Assembly: GCF_003205615.1 (NCBI RefSeq)
Contig: NZ_PYBV01000017.1
Coordinates: forward strand, 62,001 to 126,000
Reading direction: 5' to 3'
Length of the DNA: 64,000 bases
Source: Micromonospora arborensis
GTDB taxonomy: Bacteria; Actinomycetota; Actinomycetes; Mycobacteriales; Micromonosporaceae
Each line of letters starts with the position of its first letter. Position 1 is the first letter of the stretch. The translations under genes were made by a program, and so were the position numbers. Below, piece by piece: positions 10,000 through 19,060 of the stretch. A model generated the notes under the pieces. That model saw nothing but the letters and a program-made list of their open reading frames with translations. It searched no databases and had not been told where the DNA came from.

Positions 10000-10594
10000 C
10001 ATGTCGCACCGCCCGCCTAACCCGAGTGGGCGCGTGACGTCGGCGAAGATCGTTATCGACGGCGGATTCGGTGTCGGTAAGACGACGCTGGTCGGTTCGG
10101 TCTCGGAGATCACGCCGCTGACCACCGAGGCCATCATGACCTCCGCTGGCGTGGGCGTCGACGACACCCGGCAGGTGCCGGGCAAGACGACGACCACGGT
10201 GGCCATGGACTTCGGCCGGATCTCGATCGACCGTGACCTGATCCTGTACCTGTTCGGTACGCCGGGTCAGACCCGATTCTGGTTCATGTGGGACGAACTG
10301 GTTCGGGGTGCCATCGGTGCGGTCGTGCTGGTGGACACGCGCCGGCTGGCCGACTGCTTCGCGGCGATCGACTTCTTCGAGCACCGACGCCTGCCGTACC
10401 TGGTGGCGATCAACTGCTTCGACGGGATGCAGTACCACGACCCGCAGGACGTTCGGGACGCCTTGGCGATCTCGAGCGACGTGCCGGTGGTGGCCTGCGA
10501 CGCTCGTAACCGGGAGTCGACGAAGCACGTGCTGATCTCGCTGGTCGAGTACGTGCTCACCATGCGCCGTACGCGCGCCGTCGCCCCGGCCTGA
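9980..10594 (+). CDS. Conservon small GTPase (CvnD-like)
   Basis: 204 residues. P-loop GGFGVGKTT at 28-36, G3-like FGTPGQ, G4-like NCFDG. This matches the MglA/Rab-like bacterial GTPases that end each conservon and act as the switch of the heterocomplex at the membrane. The GTG start lies within the end of the DUF742 gene; an in-frame ATG at 10001 is an alternative. It is the last gene of the operon and is followed by two hairpins before the convergent gene. Confidence 0.93.
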   Translation: MDFAGSDMSHRPPNPSGRVTSAKIVIDGGFGVGKTTLVGSVSEITPLTTEAIMTSAGVGVDDTRQVPGKTTTTVAMDFGRISIDRDLILYLFGTPGQTRFWFMWDELVRGAIGAVVLVDTRRLADCFAAIDFFEHRRLPYLVAINCFDGMQYHDPQDVRDALAISSDVPVVACDARNRESTKHVLISLVEYVLTMRRTRAVAPA

Positions 10595-10777
10595 TCGGGA
10601 CGCCGCACGCCCGGTGGTGGCTCCGGCCGCCATCGGGCGTTTCGCCCTGCCCGCCGTGTGGCCCTTCGCCGCCTTCTTGAGAGCTGGAAGATTTCCACCC
10701 CGTTCAGGGTGCGTTCCTTCCAGGTCTTCGAGGGGCGGCGTTTTCGGTGTGGCAGGGAGGCGTCCTGCCCCACACGA

Positions 10778-10813
10778 AATCGCGCCCCCGATCAGTTGAC
10801 CGGGGGCGCGATT
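10778..10813. terminator. Bidirectional terminator between convergent genes
   Basis: Arms AATCGCGCCCCCG (10778-10790) and its exact complement (10801-10813) flank a 10-base loop. A weaker, imperfect hairpin precedes it at about 10743-10777. The position between the GTPase stop (10594) and the stop of the opposing gene (10836) suits a shared terminator. Confidence 0.75.
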
Positions 10814-10835
10814 CGAGTAGGGCAGAGGGCGAAGG

Positions 10836-13289
10836 TCAGGACTGGTAGCCGGCGGAGCGGTACTCGTACTCCCGGTCGTCGTCGCGGTCCCCGTGGTCGC
10901 GGCTGAAGTCCCAGCCGCCGGCCGCCTCGCGACCGGGCCGACCACCCACCGCGAAACCGCCGATCTCCTGTCCGCGACGCCAGCCGCGGAAGTAGCCGGT
11001 GGTGTTCTCCGCGAGGCTTGCCGCATCACGCACTATCCGCAGTGGGCGCTCCTCGCGCAGCGGCGAACCAGGGACCAGATTGGCCTGTGGCACGCGCTTC
11101 GGCAGCCCGGCGTTGGTCTCGGCGCCCACTGCCGGGCGGGCCGCCTGCTCAGCGGCCTGCCAGCCGGTGTCGGCCGTGGTCGACCAGTCCAGGTCGGACT
11201 CCTCGGCCTGCCCGACGAACCAGGCCGACTTGGCCTGCGCGAAGATCAGCAGGTCGCCGTCGCCCTCGTCGGCGACCGGTGGGGGCCGATGCTCGACCGG
11301 CGGCGGCGGACGGTGCTCCATTGCCGGCGGGCGGTGCTCCATTGCGGGCGGACGGTGCTCCATTGCCGGCGGACGGTGCTCCACCGGGGGCGGCGGGCGG
11401 TGCTCGGCAGCGCGGTCCGAGCGAGCGGCCGCCCGGCCGCTACGAGCGGCCTGCTCCCGGTCGACCAACCGCAACGGCGGCGTCTCCAGGTGCGGATCCG
11501 CGGACGGGTTGAGCCCCTCCCGCAGCGCCCGGTCAGCCAGTGGCGGCGGCTCCACCAGCCGCAGCATCGGTGGCTCCTGCGGCAGGTCGTCCGCCAGCCA
11601 GGGCGGGGTGACCCGACCGTCGGCCCGACCGGGATCGGTCGGGGCGTCGATGCCACGGCTGCCACCGTACGAGTAGGCCACCGGGTTGTTCGGCGAGCTG
11701 TCGGCCGGGTCCTCCGGGTTGTTGACCAGTGGCCAGTTGGCCCGGGATCCGGGCGGTGCGGCCTCCTGATCCGGGCGGGGGGTCGGCACCGGAATGCTGA
11801 GGTCGGTGGCGCTGAACCCGCCCGTGGGCGGCTCGTCGACCGGGCGTTGCAGGTGGCTCTGCCGCTGCTCGCCGTTGGTCTTGGGGCGGGGCGGGATGAC
11901 CGTGCGCTGCCGTTCCGCCCGCGCGTGGTTGATCGCGGCGGTGGTCAGCGTCGGCCGGAACGGCTCACCGGCCTCCGCCGGGGGCACCGTGCCGCGCTGT
12001 GCGGGTGCGATCGGGGTGATCCCCGGCGGCGGGGGCGGCGGCGAGGAGACCGGCCGGTTGGTCGGACCGTCGATCCGGCTGGCAACCGACTCGGTGCGCG
12101 CGGGCAGCGTGGACGCCGGCGGACCAGCCATCGCCGCCGGGGCCATCGGCGCGGGTGCGACCGGCGGCGGCGTGACCGGAGCCGGGGCGACCGGTGGTGG
12201 CCCGAGTGGGCGGGGCGACGCCAGCGGCGCGTTACCACCGACCGGCTCGGGGCGGCTGCGTCGCCCGAGGACGGGTGCGGGGTCGGCGGCCGGAGTGGGC
12301 CGAACCGACCGCAGACCGGCAGCGGTGCCGGCCAGACCGGTCAACTCGCCGACCGACTCGCCCCGGCGGGCGGCGGCCCGGCGGCCCGGCGCCTGAGTGG
12401 GCGTGCTGACCCGTGAGCTGAGAGCGCTGACCAGCGCCTCGCAGCCCGCGTCGCAGGCTCGCACGGAGGCGACGGCCTGGCGGACCGTCTCGGCCACCGC
12501 GGAGGTGAGCGCACGGTTGACCGCGGCGCGGCGTGGCGTCTCGGAGATGGCGACCCGCAGGGCGGTGACCGCCTCGTTGATTTCTTCGGCGTCGGCGACC
12601 CCGTCGGCGGCGAGGTGCGCGGCGATGGCATCCGCTGCCACCGACACCTCGCGGCCCCGGGCGACGGTGCCTCCGAGCATGCCCGGCTCGGGCAGCGCGT
12701 CCAGCACTGCCAGAGAGACCGGTTCGGCCGGGTCCGGGTACGCGCGCAGGGCCGCCGGGTAGAGCTCACGCAGAACCTCGCGCAGCGCCACGGCGGCGGA
12801 GTGTCGGCCACTGGCCAGCGCGGCGTGCGCGGAGAGCACCTGCTTGTAACCGGCGAGGTCCCGGGGTGCCGGCAGGGTGACCGCGGAGAGCGCGCCCGCC
12901 TGCAACGCACGGGCCAGGCCGACGGCCCGTCGTTCGGCCGGAGGCGACTGCATCTCCTCCAGTGAGTCGTCATCGGCGAACCGCTCGGCGAAGTCGTCCA
13001 CCGAGTCGTCGTCGGCGATAGCCAAAGGTCGACCTGCCGCGCTCAACAGCGAGGTGACCGTGTGGTCGTCGCTGTCGGCCGCGATGGCCGCACCGCTCGG
13101 CCCGCCCGACCGCTCCACGAGCAGCGCGACGAGCTGGGCGTAGCCAGCGGCGTCATCGCTGATCTCGCAGACATGCAGCAGACGGCCTGCGTCGTCGACC
13201 ACAGCGGACGTCAGCGTCGAGCCGGCGGAGGCCGGTCGGTCAGCTGGATCCGCCGAGGCCAGACCGCAGTAAACGCGCACGAGCGCCAC
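10836..13289 (-). CDS. IS110-transposase-like domain fused to conservon-type tail (domesticated)
   Basis: 817 residues from GTG 13289, with GGAGGAGGA upstream. By my reading, residues 1-290 follow the layout of the actinobacterial IS110 DEDD/RuvC-like domain: a VVDDAGRLL strand, a [14 protein letters not shown] block, a helix block, and a RELYPAALRAYPDP element followed by VSLAVLDALPEP. The acidic residues expected at the catalytic positions appear substituted, and the second transposase domain with its serine is absent. A Pro-rich linker with AMEHRPP repeats (11290-11390) follows. The tail (676-817) holds SAWF, TADTGW and GLPKRVPQANLVPG, closely matching the tail of the conservon kinase encoded opposite. 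I infer a domesticated, non-mobile protein acting with the conservon; no terminal repeats were seen. Confidence 0.6.
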   Translation of the reverse strand: MALVRVYCGLASADPADRPASAGSTLTSAVVDDAGRLLHVCEISDDAAGYAQLVALLVERSGGPSGAAIAADSDDHTVTSLLSAAGRPLAIADDDSVDDFAERFADDDSLEEMQSPPAERRAVGLARALQAGALSAVTLPAPRDLAGYKQVLSAHAALASGRHSAAVALREVLRELYPAALRAYPDPAEPVSLAVLDALPEPGMLGGTVARGREVSVAADAIAAHLAADGVADAEEINEAVTALRVAISETPRRAAVNRALTSAVAETVRQAVASVRACDAGCEALVSALSSRVSTPTQAPGRRAAARRGESVGELTGLAGTAAGLRSVRPTPAADPAPVLGRRSRPEPVGGNAPLASPRPLGPPPVAPAPVTPPPVAPAPMAPAAMAGPPASTLPARTESVASRIDGPTNRPVSSPPPPPPGITPIAPAQRGTVPPAEAGEPFRPTLTTAAINHARAERQRTVIPPRPKTNGEQRQSHLQRPVDEPPTGGFSATDLSIPVPTPRPDQEAAPPGSRANWPLVNNPEDPADSSPNNPVAYSYGGSRGIDAPTDPGRADGRVTPPWLADDLPQEPPMLRLVEPPPLADRALREGLNPSADPHLETPPLRLVDREQAARSGRAAARSDRAAEHRPPPPVEHRPPAMEHRPPAMEHRPPAMEHRPPPPVEHRPPPVADEGDGDLLIFAQAKSAWFVGQAEESDLDWSTTADTGWQAAEQAARPAVGAETNAGLPKRVPQANLVPGSPLREERPLRIVRDAASLAENTTGYFRGWRRGQEIGGFAVGGRPGREAAGGWDFSRDHGDRDDDREYEYRSAGYQS

Positions 13290-13352
13290 GGCGTCGTCCT
13301 CCTCCCGGGACAGGTGTTTCCTCTGCCAGCAACTGATGCTCCCCGGTACGGG

Positions 13353-14285
13353 TCAGTCGCGCCAGTCCACCACCGCAGAGATCTTGCCGACAATGGTGCG
13401 CCAACCCAAACTCGCGGTCTGCGCTCCGATCTTCTTCAGCCGTCGGCGACCCATGAACGCGCCGATCCCACCGTTGGCGGTGGCACGCAATCCCTCGTCC
13501 AGATCATCGAGGCTGGAGCCGGCGGAGAGCATGTCCAGCACCGCAGGCAGCCGCAACGCGTACGAGATGTCACGCGCGACCTCGCCGGCCTCGATCAGCA
13601 GCGTCGAATCCCAGGTGTCGTGCCCGCCGCGCAGGTTCTCCACGACCAGGTCGAGCTCGTAGGTGTCCTCGTCGAGCGGCGCGATATCTGCCGGCTCCAC
13701 CCGTTCGGACAATTCATTCCAGCTGTCCAGTTGGGACAGATCGTTGGGCGCACCCGACCGGATGAAACTGACCAACGACTCGGGGGTCTTGAACAGCAGC
13801 AGCTTGCCCCGGTGGCTGAGGAAGATCGGCACTTCCTCGTCGTTCGCCTCGTCCGCGACGGCCTCGTCCGCCTCGTCGTCCGCGTCGGTGTCGGCGGTCG
13901 CGGCGCGGCGGCGCGTCGACTCGTCCTCGTCCTCGTCGCTGTCGGCGAACTCCTCGGCCAGCTCCTCGTCGAGGATGACGACGGTCTCGTCGTCGTCCTC
14001 CTCCTCGATGACCTGGCGGCGGGCGAGGAACGGGTCGTCCTGGTCGCGTTCGGTCACGTCGGTCGGCGTCAACGAGCTGGCCGGCCGGTACGCCCGCAGG
14101 GTGAAGCCGGTGCCGGCGGGCAGGGCGATCTCTACCGGATCGATGTGCAGCTCGTCCCAGAGCGAACGGTCGACCGAGGCCGACGTGCGGTCGGTCTCCT
14201 CGGCCTGATCTGGCTCGGCCGCGCCGGTGGTGTCGTCGAGCTCGGGCTCGTCGGCGTCGGGCCGTTGGGGCGACTGGCGGGCCAC
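13353..14285 (-). CDS. Hypothetical protein with acidic central region
   Basis: 310 residues from GTG 14285, with GGAGG at 14291-14295; an upstream in-frame ATG at 14354 lacks such a site. The N-terminal third is disordered. Residues around 90-150 are extremely rich in Asp/Glu. The C-terminal half is folded and well ordered in pattern (IFLSHRGKLLLFKTPESLVSFI, then DLVVENLRGG). I recognise no characterised family. It follows the same direction as the IS110-like gene, about 60 bases upstream of it, and may share its transcript. Confidence 0.65.
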   Translation of the reverse strand: MARQSPQRPDADEPELDDTTGAAEPDQAEETDRTSASVDRSLWDELHIDPVEIALPAGTGFTLRAYRPASSLTPTDVTERDQDDPFLARRQVIEEEDDDETVVILDEELAEEFADSDEDEDESTRRRAATADTDADDEADEAVADEANDEEVPIFLSHRGKLLLFKTPESLVSFIRSGAPNDLSQLDSWNELSERVEPADIAPLDEDTYELDLVVENLRGGHDTWDSTLLIEAGEVARDISYALRLPAVLDMLSAGSSLDDLDEGLRATANGGIGAFMGRRRLKKIGAQTASLGWRTIVGKISAVVDWRD

Positions 14286-14463
14286 GCTGACCTCCGTGTG
14301 CTTCGGGTTGCCCACCCGCCGGGGTCTCTGACCGGCGAGTGACTCTGGGCACATACCCTAGTCGGCGGCCCTGGGTGACCGATGCCCGCACCCCGGTGGC
14401 CGGCTGGCGCACGGGTTCGACCTGCTGGTGGCTGCCGGTGGCGAACCGGCCGATCGACAAGTA

Positions 14464-14475
14464 GCGTAGCTACGC
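14464..14475. promoter_or_regulatory. Perfect 12-bp palindrome abutting PadR start codon
   Basis: GCGTAGCTACGC is self-complementary and ends at the base before the ATG of the PadR gene at 14476. This is a likely autoregulatory operator. No Shine-Dalgarno is present, so the mRNA may be leaderless with the operator over the transcription start. Confidence 0.6.
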
Positions 14476-14817
14476 ATGAAGGCCCAGGAGTTGCACGGCC
14501 ATCTCGACGCTCTGCTGCTCGCCGTCCTCGAACAGGGCGCGCTGCACGGGTACGCCATCATCGAGTCGCTGCGCGCGCGCAGCGAGGGCAGCCTGGATCT
14601 GCCCACCGGCACCATCTATCCGGCGTTACGTCGCCTGGAACGCGCCGGGTACGTGGCGAGCACCTGGAGCACGGTCAACGGCCGGGAACGGCGGACGTAC
14701 GAGCTCACCGACTCGGGCCGGCGGGCGCTGGCCGGCGAGCGCGCCGGCTGGCACGAGTTCCAGCTGACCGTGGGTCGGTTCCTCGATCCCGGCAGCTCAT
14801 CCACCACCCCGGCCTGA
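14476..14817 (+). CDS. PadR family transcriptional regulator
   Basis: 113 residues with the PadR winged helix: LDALLLAVLEQGALHGYAI, LPTGTIYPALRRLERAGYV and a beta-wing ending in RTYELTDSG. The short C-terminal helix marks the small PadR subfamily. A perfect palindrome directly precedes the ATG. The next gene, convergent, encodes a protein with a permease-prefix-like N-terminus and membrane helices, the usual partner of this subfamily. Confidence 0.9.
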   Translation: MKAQELHGHLDALLLAVLEQGALHGYAIIESLRARSEGSLDLPTGTIYPALRRLERAGYVASTWSTVNGRERRTYELTDSGRRALAGERAGWHEFQLTVGRFLDPGSSSTTPA

Positions 14818-14838
14818 CTCTCCGGCGAGCGGCGCTGG

Positions 14839-15513
14839 TCAGCGGGCGTTGGCCAGCAGCCAGCCGCGCGTCGCGCGGGTCAGCGAGAAGTAGGCGCCGC
14901 CCACCAGCACCGCACCGATGATCATCGGCGGCCAGCGCAGCGCCGCGTCCCAGAGACTGATCGACCAGACGAAGAGGGCGCAGCCGGCGACCATGCCGAG
15001 AGCCAGCACGCCGGTCAGGCCGGTGCCCACCATGCGTTGCGCCACGGCCAGGCCCGGCCGGGTCGAACGGGCGCTCGCCGCGACCACCAGCAGGCCGACC
15101 ACCGCGAGCAGCAGCGAACCCGCCCAGATCCAGTCGACCGAGTTGGAGAGCAGCAGGTAGCCGGCCGGGGGGCGTGGGCCGTCGCTCCAGCTCGCCCCCC
15201 GCCAGGTCAGGTCGCCGGCAGCCATCCCCACGCCGGCGATCACCAGCATCCGCAGGGAGAGCCCGCGCAGGGCGCCGACCGCCAGCTCCGCCTGCCAGGA
15301 GGGGAGTAGCTGCGCCGGCGAGCCGAACTCGACCACCGCCCGGCGCTGCGCCTCCGTGGGTGGCACACCGCTCTCGCGGTACGCCTCGACGGCGTCCAGC
15401 AGCCCGTGCCGGGCCTCGGTCAGCAGGTCGGACTTGAGTCGTGCCGGCCCCTGCAACCGGGAGCCCAACTCCCGCAGGTGCTCGTCGACCAACACGTCCT
15501 CACAGCGCGGCAT
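14839..15513 (-). CDS. Permease-prefix/HAAS-type membrane protein
   Basis: 224 residues from ATG 15513. The first 90 residues form a soluble helical domain (DEHLRELGSRL..., LTEARHGLLDAVEAYRESG..., RRAVVEFGSP) like the prefix domain found with PadR regulators. Four or five hydrophobic helices follow. Its role is unknown; such proteins are thought to be membrane partners controlled by the adjacent PadR. Extension to 15633 is open but the added sequence looks non-coding. Confidence 0.75.
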   Translation of the reverse strand: MPRCEDVLVDEHLRELGSRLQGPARLKSDLLTEARHGLLDAVEAYRESGVPPTEAQRRAVVEFGSPAQLLPSWQAELAVGALRGLSLRMLVIAGVGMAAGDLTWRGASWSDGPRPPAGYLLLSNSVDWIWAGSLLLAVVGLLVVAASARSTRPGLAVAQRMVGTGLTGVLALGMVAGCALFVWSISLWDAALRWPPMIIGAVLVGGAYFSLTRATRGWLLANAR

Positions 15514-15581
15514 GGCACCACCCTGCCACGGACCGCAAGGCCCCGACGTCGGGGAGAACCCTGGTCCGCCCCGGAGGCCGC

Positions 15582-17387
15582 TCAGGGGGCGAGAGCCAGG
15601 TATCCGCGTTCGGCCGCCGCCTGCAGCAGCCACTGGTCCCGGTACCAGCCGTCGATGGCGACCAGTTCGGCGTGCCGACCGCGCTGGAGCACCCGGCCGC
15701 CGTCGAGGACGACGATCTCGTCCAGCCCCTCCAGCCCGCTGAGCCGGTGACTGATCAACAGCACCGAATGGTCGGCGGGGGTGGCGGCGACGGTGGACGC
15801 GAGCACCGCGTCCGCTGCGGTCGGGTCCAGCCCTTCGGTGGGCTCGTCGAGCACCAGCACCGGTGGGGCGGCGAGCAGCGCCCGGGCGAGCGCCAGCCGC
15901 TGCCGCTGGCCGCCCGAGAGCTGCCCGCCCTCCTCACCGACAAGCGTGTCCCAGCCCGCCGGCTGGGCGCGTACCCACTCCAGCAGGCCGGCGGCGGCGG
16001 TGGCGGCGGTCAGCTCGTCCTCGCCAGCCCCGGGCCGCCCGAGCAGCAGGTTCTCCCGAACGGTGGCGTGGAAGACGTACGCCTCGGCCAGCAGGCCGCC
16101 GACCGCGCGGGGCAGCGCCTCCTCGGCGTACGCCGACAGGTCCTGACCGTCCAGGGTGACCTGGCCGGAGACCGGCCGGACGGTGCCGGTCAACACGGCG
16201 GCCAGCGTGCTCTTGCCGGCGCCGCTCGGGCCGACCACCGCGATCCTCCGCCCGGCCGGCAGATCCAGGCTGACGCCGTCCAGGGCGGGCGCCGCGCCGG
16301 CCCGGTACCGCACGGTCACGTCGACGAAGCACAGGTCGTGCGGGCCGACCAGGGTGGTCACGCCGTCCGTGGGCCGCGGCGTCGGGGTGCCGTCGTCGAG
16401 CAGGGCGGCCACCCGGGCCAGGCCGGGCCGCAGTTGCGTCCACTGGCGGGCCGCCGCGACCAGCGCCAGTGTCACCTCGACCGCCGCCAGTGCGCCGACG
16501 GCCAGGACGCCCACCAGCACCCCCGGCACGTCGGCGGCCAGCGCGGCCAGCACCACCGCCGCTGCGGTCAACCCGGCGGTCAGCACGCCGGCCGCGTCCA
16601 CCGCGAACCCGGTGGCGGCCAGCCGACGTTCCAGTCGGGCCAGCCGGCGGGCGCGTTGCTCGGCGGAGCGCAGCGCGACGCCGGTGGCCCCGAACGCGGC
16701 CAGGTCGGCAGCGCCGTGGGTGAGGTCGATCGCGTCGGTGGCCAGCGCGCCGCGCAGTGGGGCCACCTCGGCCGCGCTGCGGCGGGTGACCGCGGTGGCC
16801 AGTGCGGGCAGCGCCACACCGGCGACCAGCAGCCCGACGGCGAGCGCTCCGGCGGCCGGCAGGGAGATCAGCGCGGCCACGCCCACCGCCAGCACACCGA
16901 CCAGCGCCGCCGCCGAGCCCGGGACCAGCACCCGCAGCAGCAGATCCTGGACCGCGTCGACGTCGGAGACCAGCCGGCTCAGCACGTCACCCGAGCGGTG
17001 CACGGCGCTGCGGCGGGCCGCGAGGGTGGCGAAGACCCGGGCCCGGATGTCGGTGATCATGCGGAGCACCGCGTCGTGCCCGGCGAGCCGCTCGGAGTAG
17101 CGCAACACGCCCCGACTGATGGCCAGCGCGCGGACCGCGACGATCGCCACGGTGAGCCGGTCCAGTGGAGGCTGACCGGCGGCGCTCATCAACAGCCAGG
17201 TGGCGGTGGCCATCAGGGCCAGCCCGGCGAACTCGGTGGCGGCCGCGAGCAGCCCGGCACCGACCAGACGGCCCAGGTACGGCCGGGCCAGCCGCAGCAC
17301 GGCCCGTTCGGCGGTGACCCGCCCACGCGGTGCCGCGTCGCCGACCGACCCCGTGCCGACCGGGCCCGATCCGTTTGCCGTGCTCAT
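15582..17387 (-). CDS. cydC: Thiol reductant ABC exporter, subunit CydC
   Basis: 601 residues: six-helix ABC transmembrane domain (about 30-310), then a nucleotide-binding domain with Walker A GPSGAGKST, signature LSGGQRQR and Walker B VLVLDEPTEGLD. With CydD it forms the heterodimer that exports cysteine/glutathione-type thiols needed to assemble cytochrome bd. Its start overlaps the cydD stop by four bases (17384-17387). It is the last gene of a tight cydA-cydB-cydD-cydC operon, and that context separates it from other ABC exporters. Confidence 0.93.
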   Translation of the reverse strand: MSTANGSGPVGTGSVGDAAPRGRVTAERAVLRLARPYLGRLVGAGLLAAATEFAGLALMATATWLLMSAAGQPPLDRLTVAIVAVRALAISRGVLRYSERLAGHDAVLRMITDIRARVFATLAARRSAVHRSGDVLSRLVSDVDAVQDLLLRVLVPGSAAALVGVLAVGVAALISLPAAGALAVGLLVAGVALPALATAVTRRSAAEVAPLRGALATDAIDLTHGAADLAAFGATGVALRSAEQRARRLARLERRLAATGFAVDAAGVLTAGLTAAAVVLAALAADVPGVLVGVLAVGALAAVEVTLALVAAARQWTQLRPGLARVAALLDDGTPTPRPTDGVTTLVGPHDLCFVDVTVRYRAGAAPALDGVSLDLPAGRRIAVVGPSGAGKSTLAAVLTGTVRPVSGQVTLDGQDLSAYAEEALPRAVGGLLAEAYVFHATVRENLLLGRPGAGEDELTAATAAAGLLEWVRAQPAGWDTLVGEEGGQLSGGQRQRLALARALLAAPPVLVLDEPTEGLDPTAADAVLASTVAATPADHSVLLISHRLSGLEGLDEIVVLDGGRVLQRGRHAELVAIDGWYRDQWLLQAAAERGYLALAP

Positions 17388-19060
17388 CGGGGCCCCTTTC
17401 CGGTCGGTTCAGGCGTCAGCTCGGTGACCCGACCGTCCTCGACGCGGAGGATCCGGTCGGCGTCGGCGAGCAGCGCCGGTCGGTGCGCGACAAGCAGCGC
17501 GGTCCGCCCGGCGACCAGACGGCGGGTGGCGTCGAGCACCACCGACTCGGCCGCGGTGTCCAGTCGGGCGGTCGGTTCGTCGAGCAGCACCACAGGCGCG
17601 GCCCGCAGGAATGCCCGGGCCAGCGCCACCCGCTGCCGCTGCCCGCTGGACAGCCCGTGCCCACGTTCCCCGAGCAGGGTGTCCAGGCCGTCCGGCAGGC
17701 CGGCCACCACGTCGTCCAGGGCGGCATCGTGCACCGCGGCGGCCAGCGCGTCGGCCGGGGTGTCCGGTGCGCCGAGCCGGATGTTGTCGGCCAGCGAGGC
17801 GGCGAAGAGGTGGGCCCGCTGCGGCACCCAGGCGAGCTGTCGGCGCCAGGCGTCCGGGTCGGCGGTGGCGAGGTCGACCCCGTCCACGGTGATCCGCCCG
17901 CTGGTCGGCGTCACGAAGCCGAGCAGCAGGCCGAGCAGGGTGCTCTTGCCGGCGCCGCTGGGCCCGATGATGGCGATCCGTTCGCCGGGTCGGATGGTCA
18001 GGGTCACGTCGCGCAGCGCGGTGGTCCGCTCGTACGCCACGGTCACCCCCTCGAACCGGATCTCACCTCGCGCGTCCGGCGTGGCGGCGCCCTCGGCGGC
18101 GCGGGGCGCCACGGGCGCGGCCGAGACGGTCAGCGCCTCGTCCAGCGCGGCGAGCCCCTCCATGCTGGCGTGGAAGCGGCTGCCGGCGGACCGCAGCGGC
18201 AGGTACGCCTCCGGGGTGAGCAGCAGCACCAGCAGCGCGGTCTGCAGGGCCAGCCCGCCGCCGAGCAACCGGATGCCGACCGGCACCGCGACCAGCGCCA
18301 CCGAGAGGGTGGCGACCAGCTCCAGCACCAGCGCGGAGAGGAACGCGATCCGCAGCGTCTTCATGGTGGCGACCCGGTGCCCGTCGGCCATCCGGCGCAC
18401 CACGTCGGTCTGCGCCCGGGCCCGCCCGAACGCGCGCAGCGTGGGCAGCCCGGCGACCATGTCGAGGAAGTGGCCGCCGAGCAGTGCGAGCCGGCGCCAC
18501 TGCCGTTCGGTGGCGGCCTGCGCCTGCCAGCCGAGCAGTGCGCCGAAGACCGGGATCAGCGGCAGGGTCAGCGCGATGATCACCGCCGAACTCCAGTCGG
18601 CGAAGACGACCCGGGCCAGCACTGCCAGCGGCACCGTCACGCTGAGCACCAGCTGGGGAAGGTATCCGGTGAAGTACGCGTCCAGCGCGTCCAACCCGCG
18701 CCCGGCCAGGGTGGCGAGCTGACCGGCGCGCTGCCCGGCCACCCAGCCGGGCCCGTGTCGGCCCACCGCGCCGAGCAGGTCGGCGCGCAGCGTGGCCTTG
18801 ACCGTGGCGGCGACCCGTGCCGAGACGGTGCCCTGTGCCCAGACCAGCGCGGAACGGGCGGCGACGGCGACCACGAAGCCGGCCAGCGCCGGTCGATCCA
18901 GCCGGCCGTCGACGGCGGTGGCCAGCACCGCCGCGAGCGCGGTGGCCTGCGCCACGATCAACCCGGCGGCGAGCACACCCAGCAGCGCGAGCACGGCAAG
19001 ATCGCGTCGGGCCGCGGGGACCCGGCGCAGCAGACGCGGGTCGAACGGACGGCGGTTCAC
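17384..19060 (-). CDS. cydD: Thiol reductant ABC exporter, subunit CydD
   Basis: 558 residues: membrane domain followed by an ATPase domain with Walker A GPSGAGKST, signature LSSGQRQRVALARA and Walker B VVLLDEPTARLD. It partners CydC in cytochrome bd maturation. The GTG start overlaps the cydB stop (19057-19060), and its stop overlaps cydC. Separate D and C genes are seen here, whereas some actinobacteria have them fused. Confidence 0.93.
   Translation of the reverse strand: MNRRPFDPRLLRRVPAARRDLAVLALLGVLAAGLIVAQATALAAVLATAVDGRLDRPALAGFVVAVAARSALVWAQGTVSARVAATVKATLRADLLGAVGRHGPGWVAGQRAGQLATLAGRGLDALDAYFTGYLPQLVLSVTVPLAVLARVVFADWSSAVIIALTLPLIPVFGALLGWQAQAATERQWRRLALLGGHFLDMVAGLPTLRAFGRARAQTDVVRRMADGHRVATMKTLRIAFLSALVLELVATLSVALVAVPVGIRLLGGGLALQTALLVLLLTPEAYLPLRSAGSRFHASMEGLAALDEALTVSAAPVAPRAAEGAATPDARGEIRFEGVTVAYERTTALRDVTLTIRPGERIAIIGPSGAGKSTLLGLLLGFVTPTSGRITVDGVDLATADPDAWRRQLAWVPQRAHLFAASLADNIRLGAPDTPADALAAAVHDAALDDVVAGLPDGLDTLLGERGHGLSSGQRQRVALARAFLRAAPVVLLDEPTARLDTAAESVVLDATRRLVAGRTALLVAHRPALLADADRILRVEDGRVTELTPEPTGKGPR

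Noticed and set aside
10836..13289. Intact IS110 insertion sequence
   Set aside because: No second transposase domain, no recognisable catalytic acidic set and no element ends were found; the frame is fused to a conservon-type tail.
15441..18722. Plus-strand open frame of about 1090 codons
   Set aside because: It is antisense to cydC and cydD, which have full ABC motifs. Composition is that of a shadow frame and it has no ribosome-binding site.
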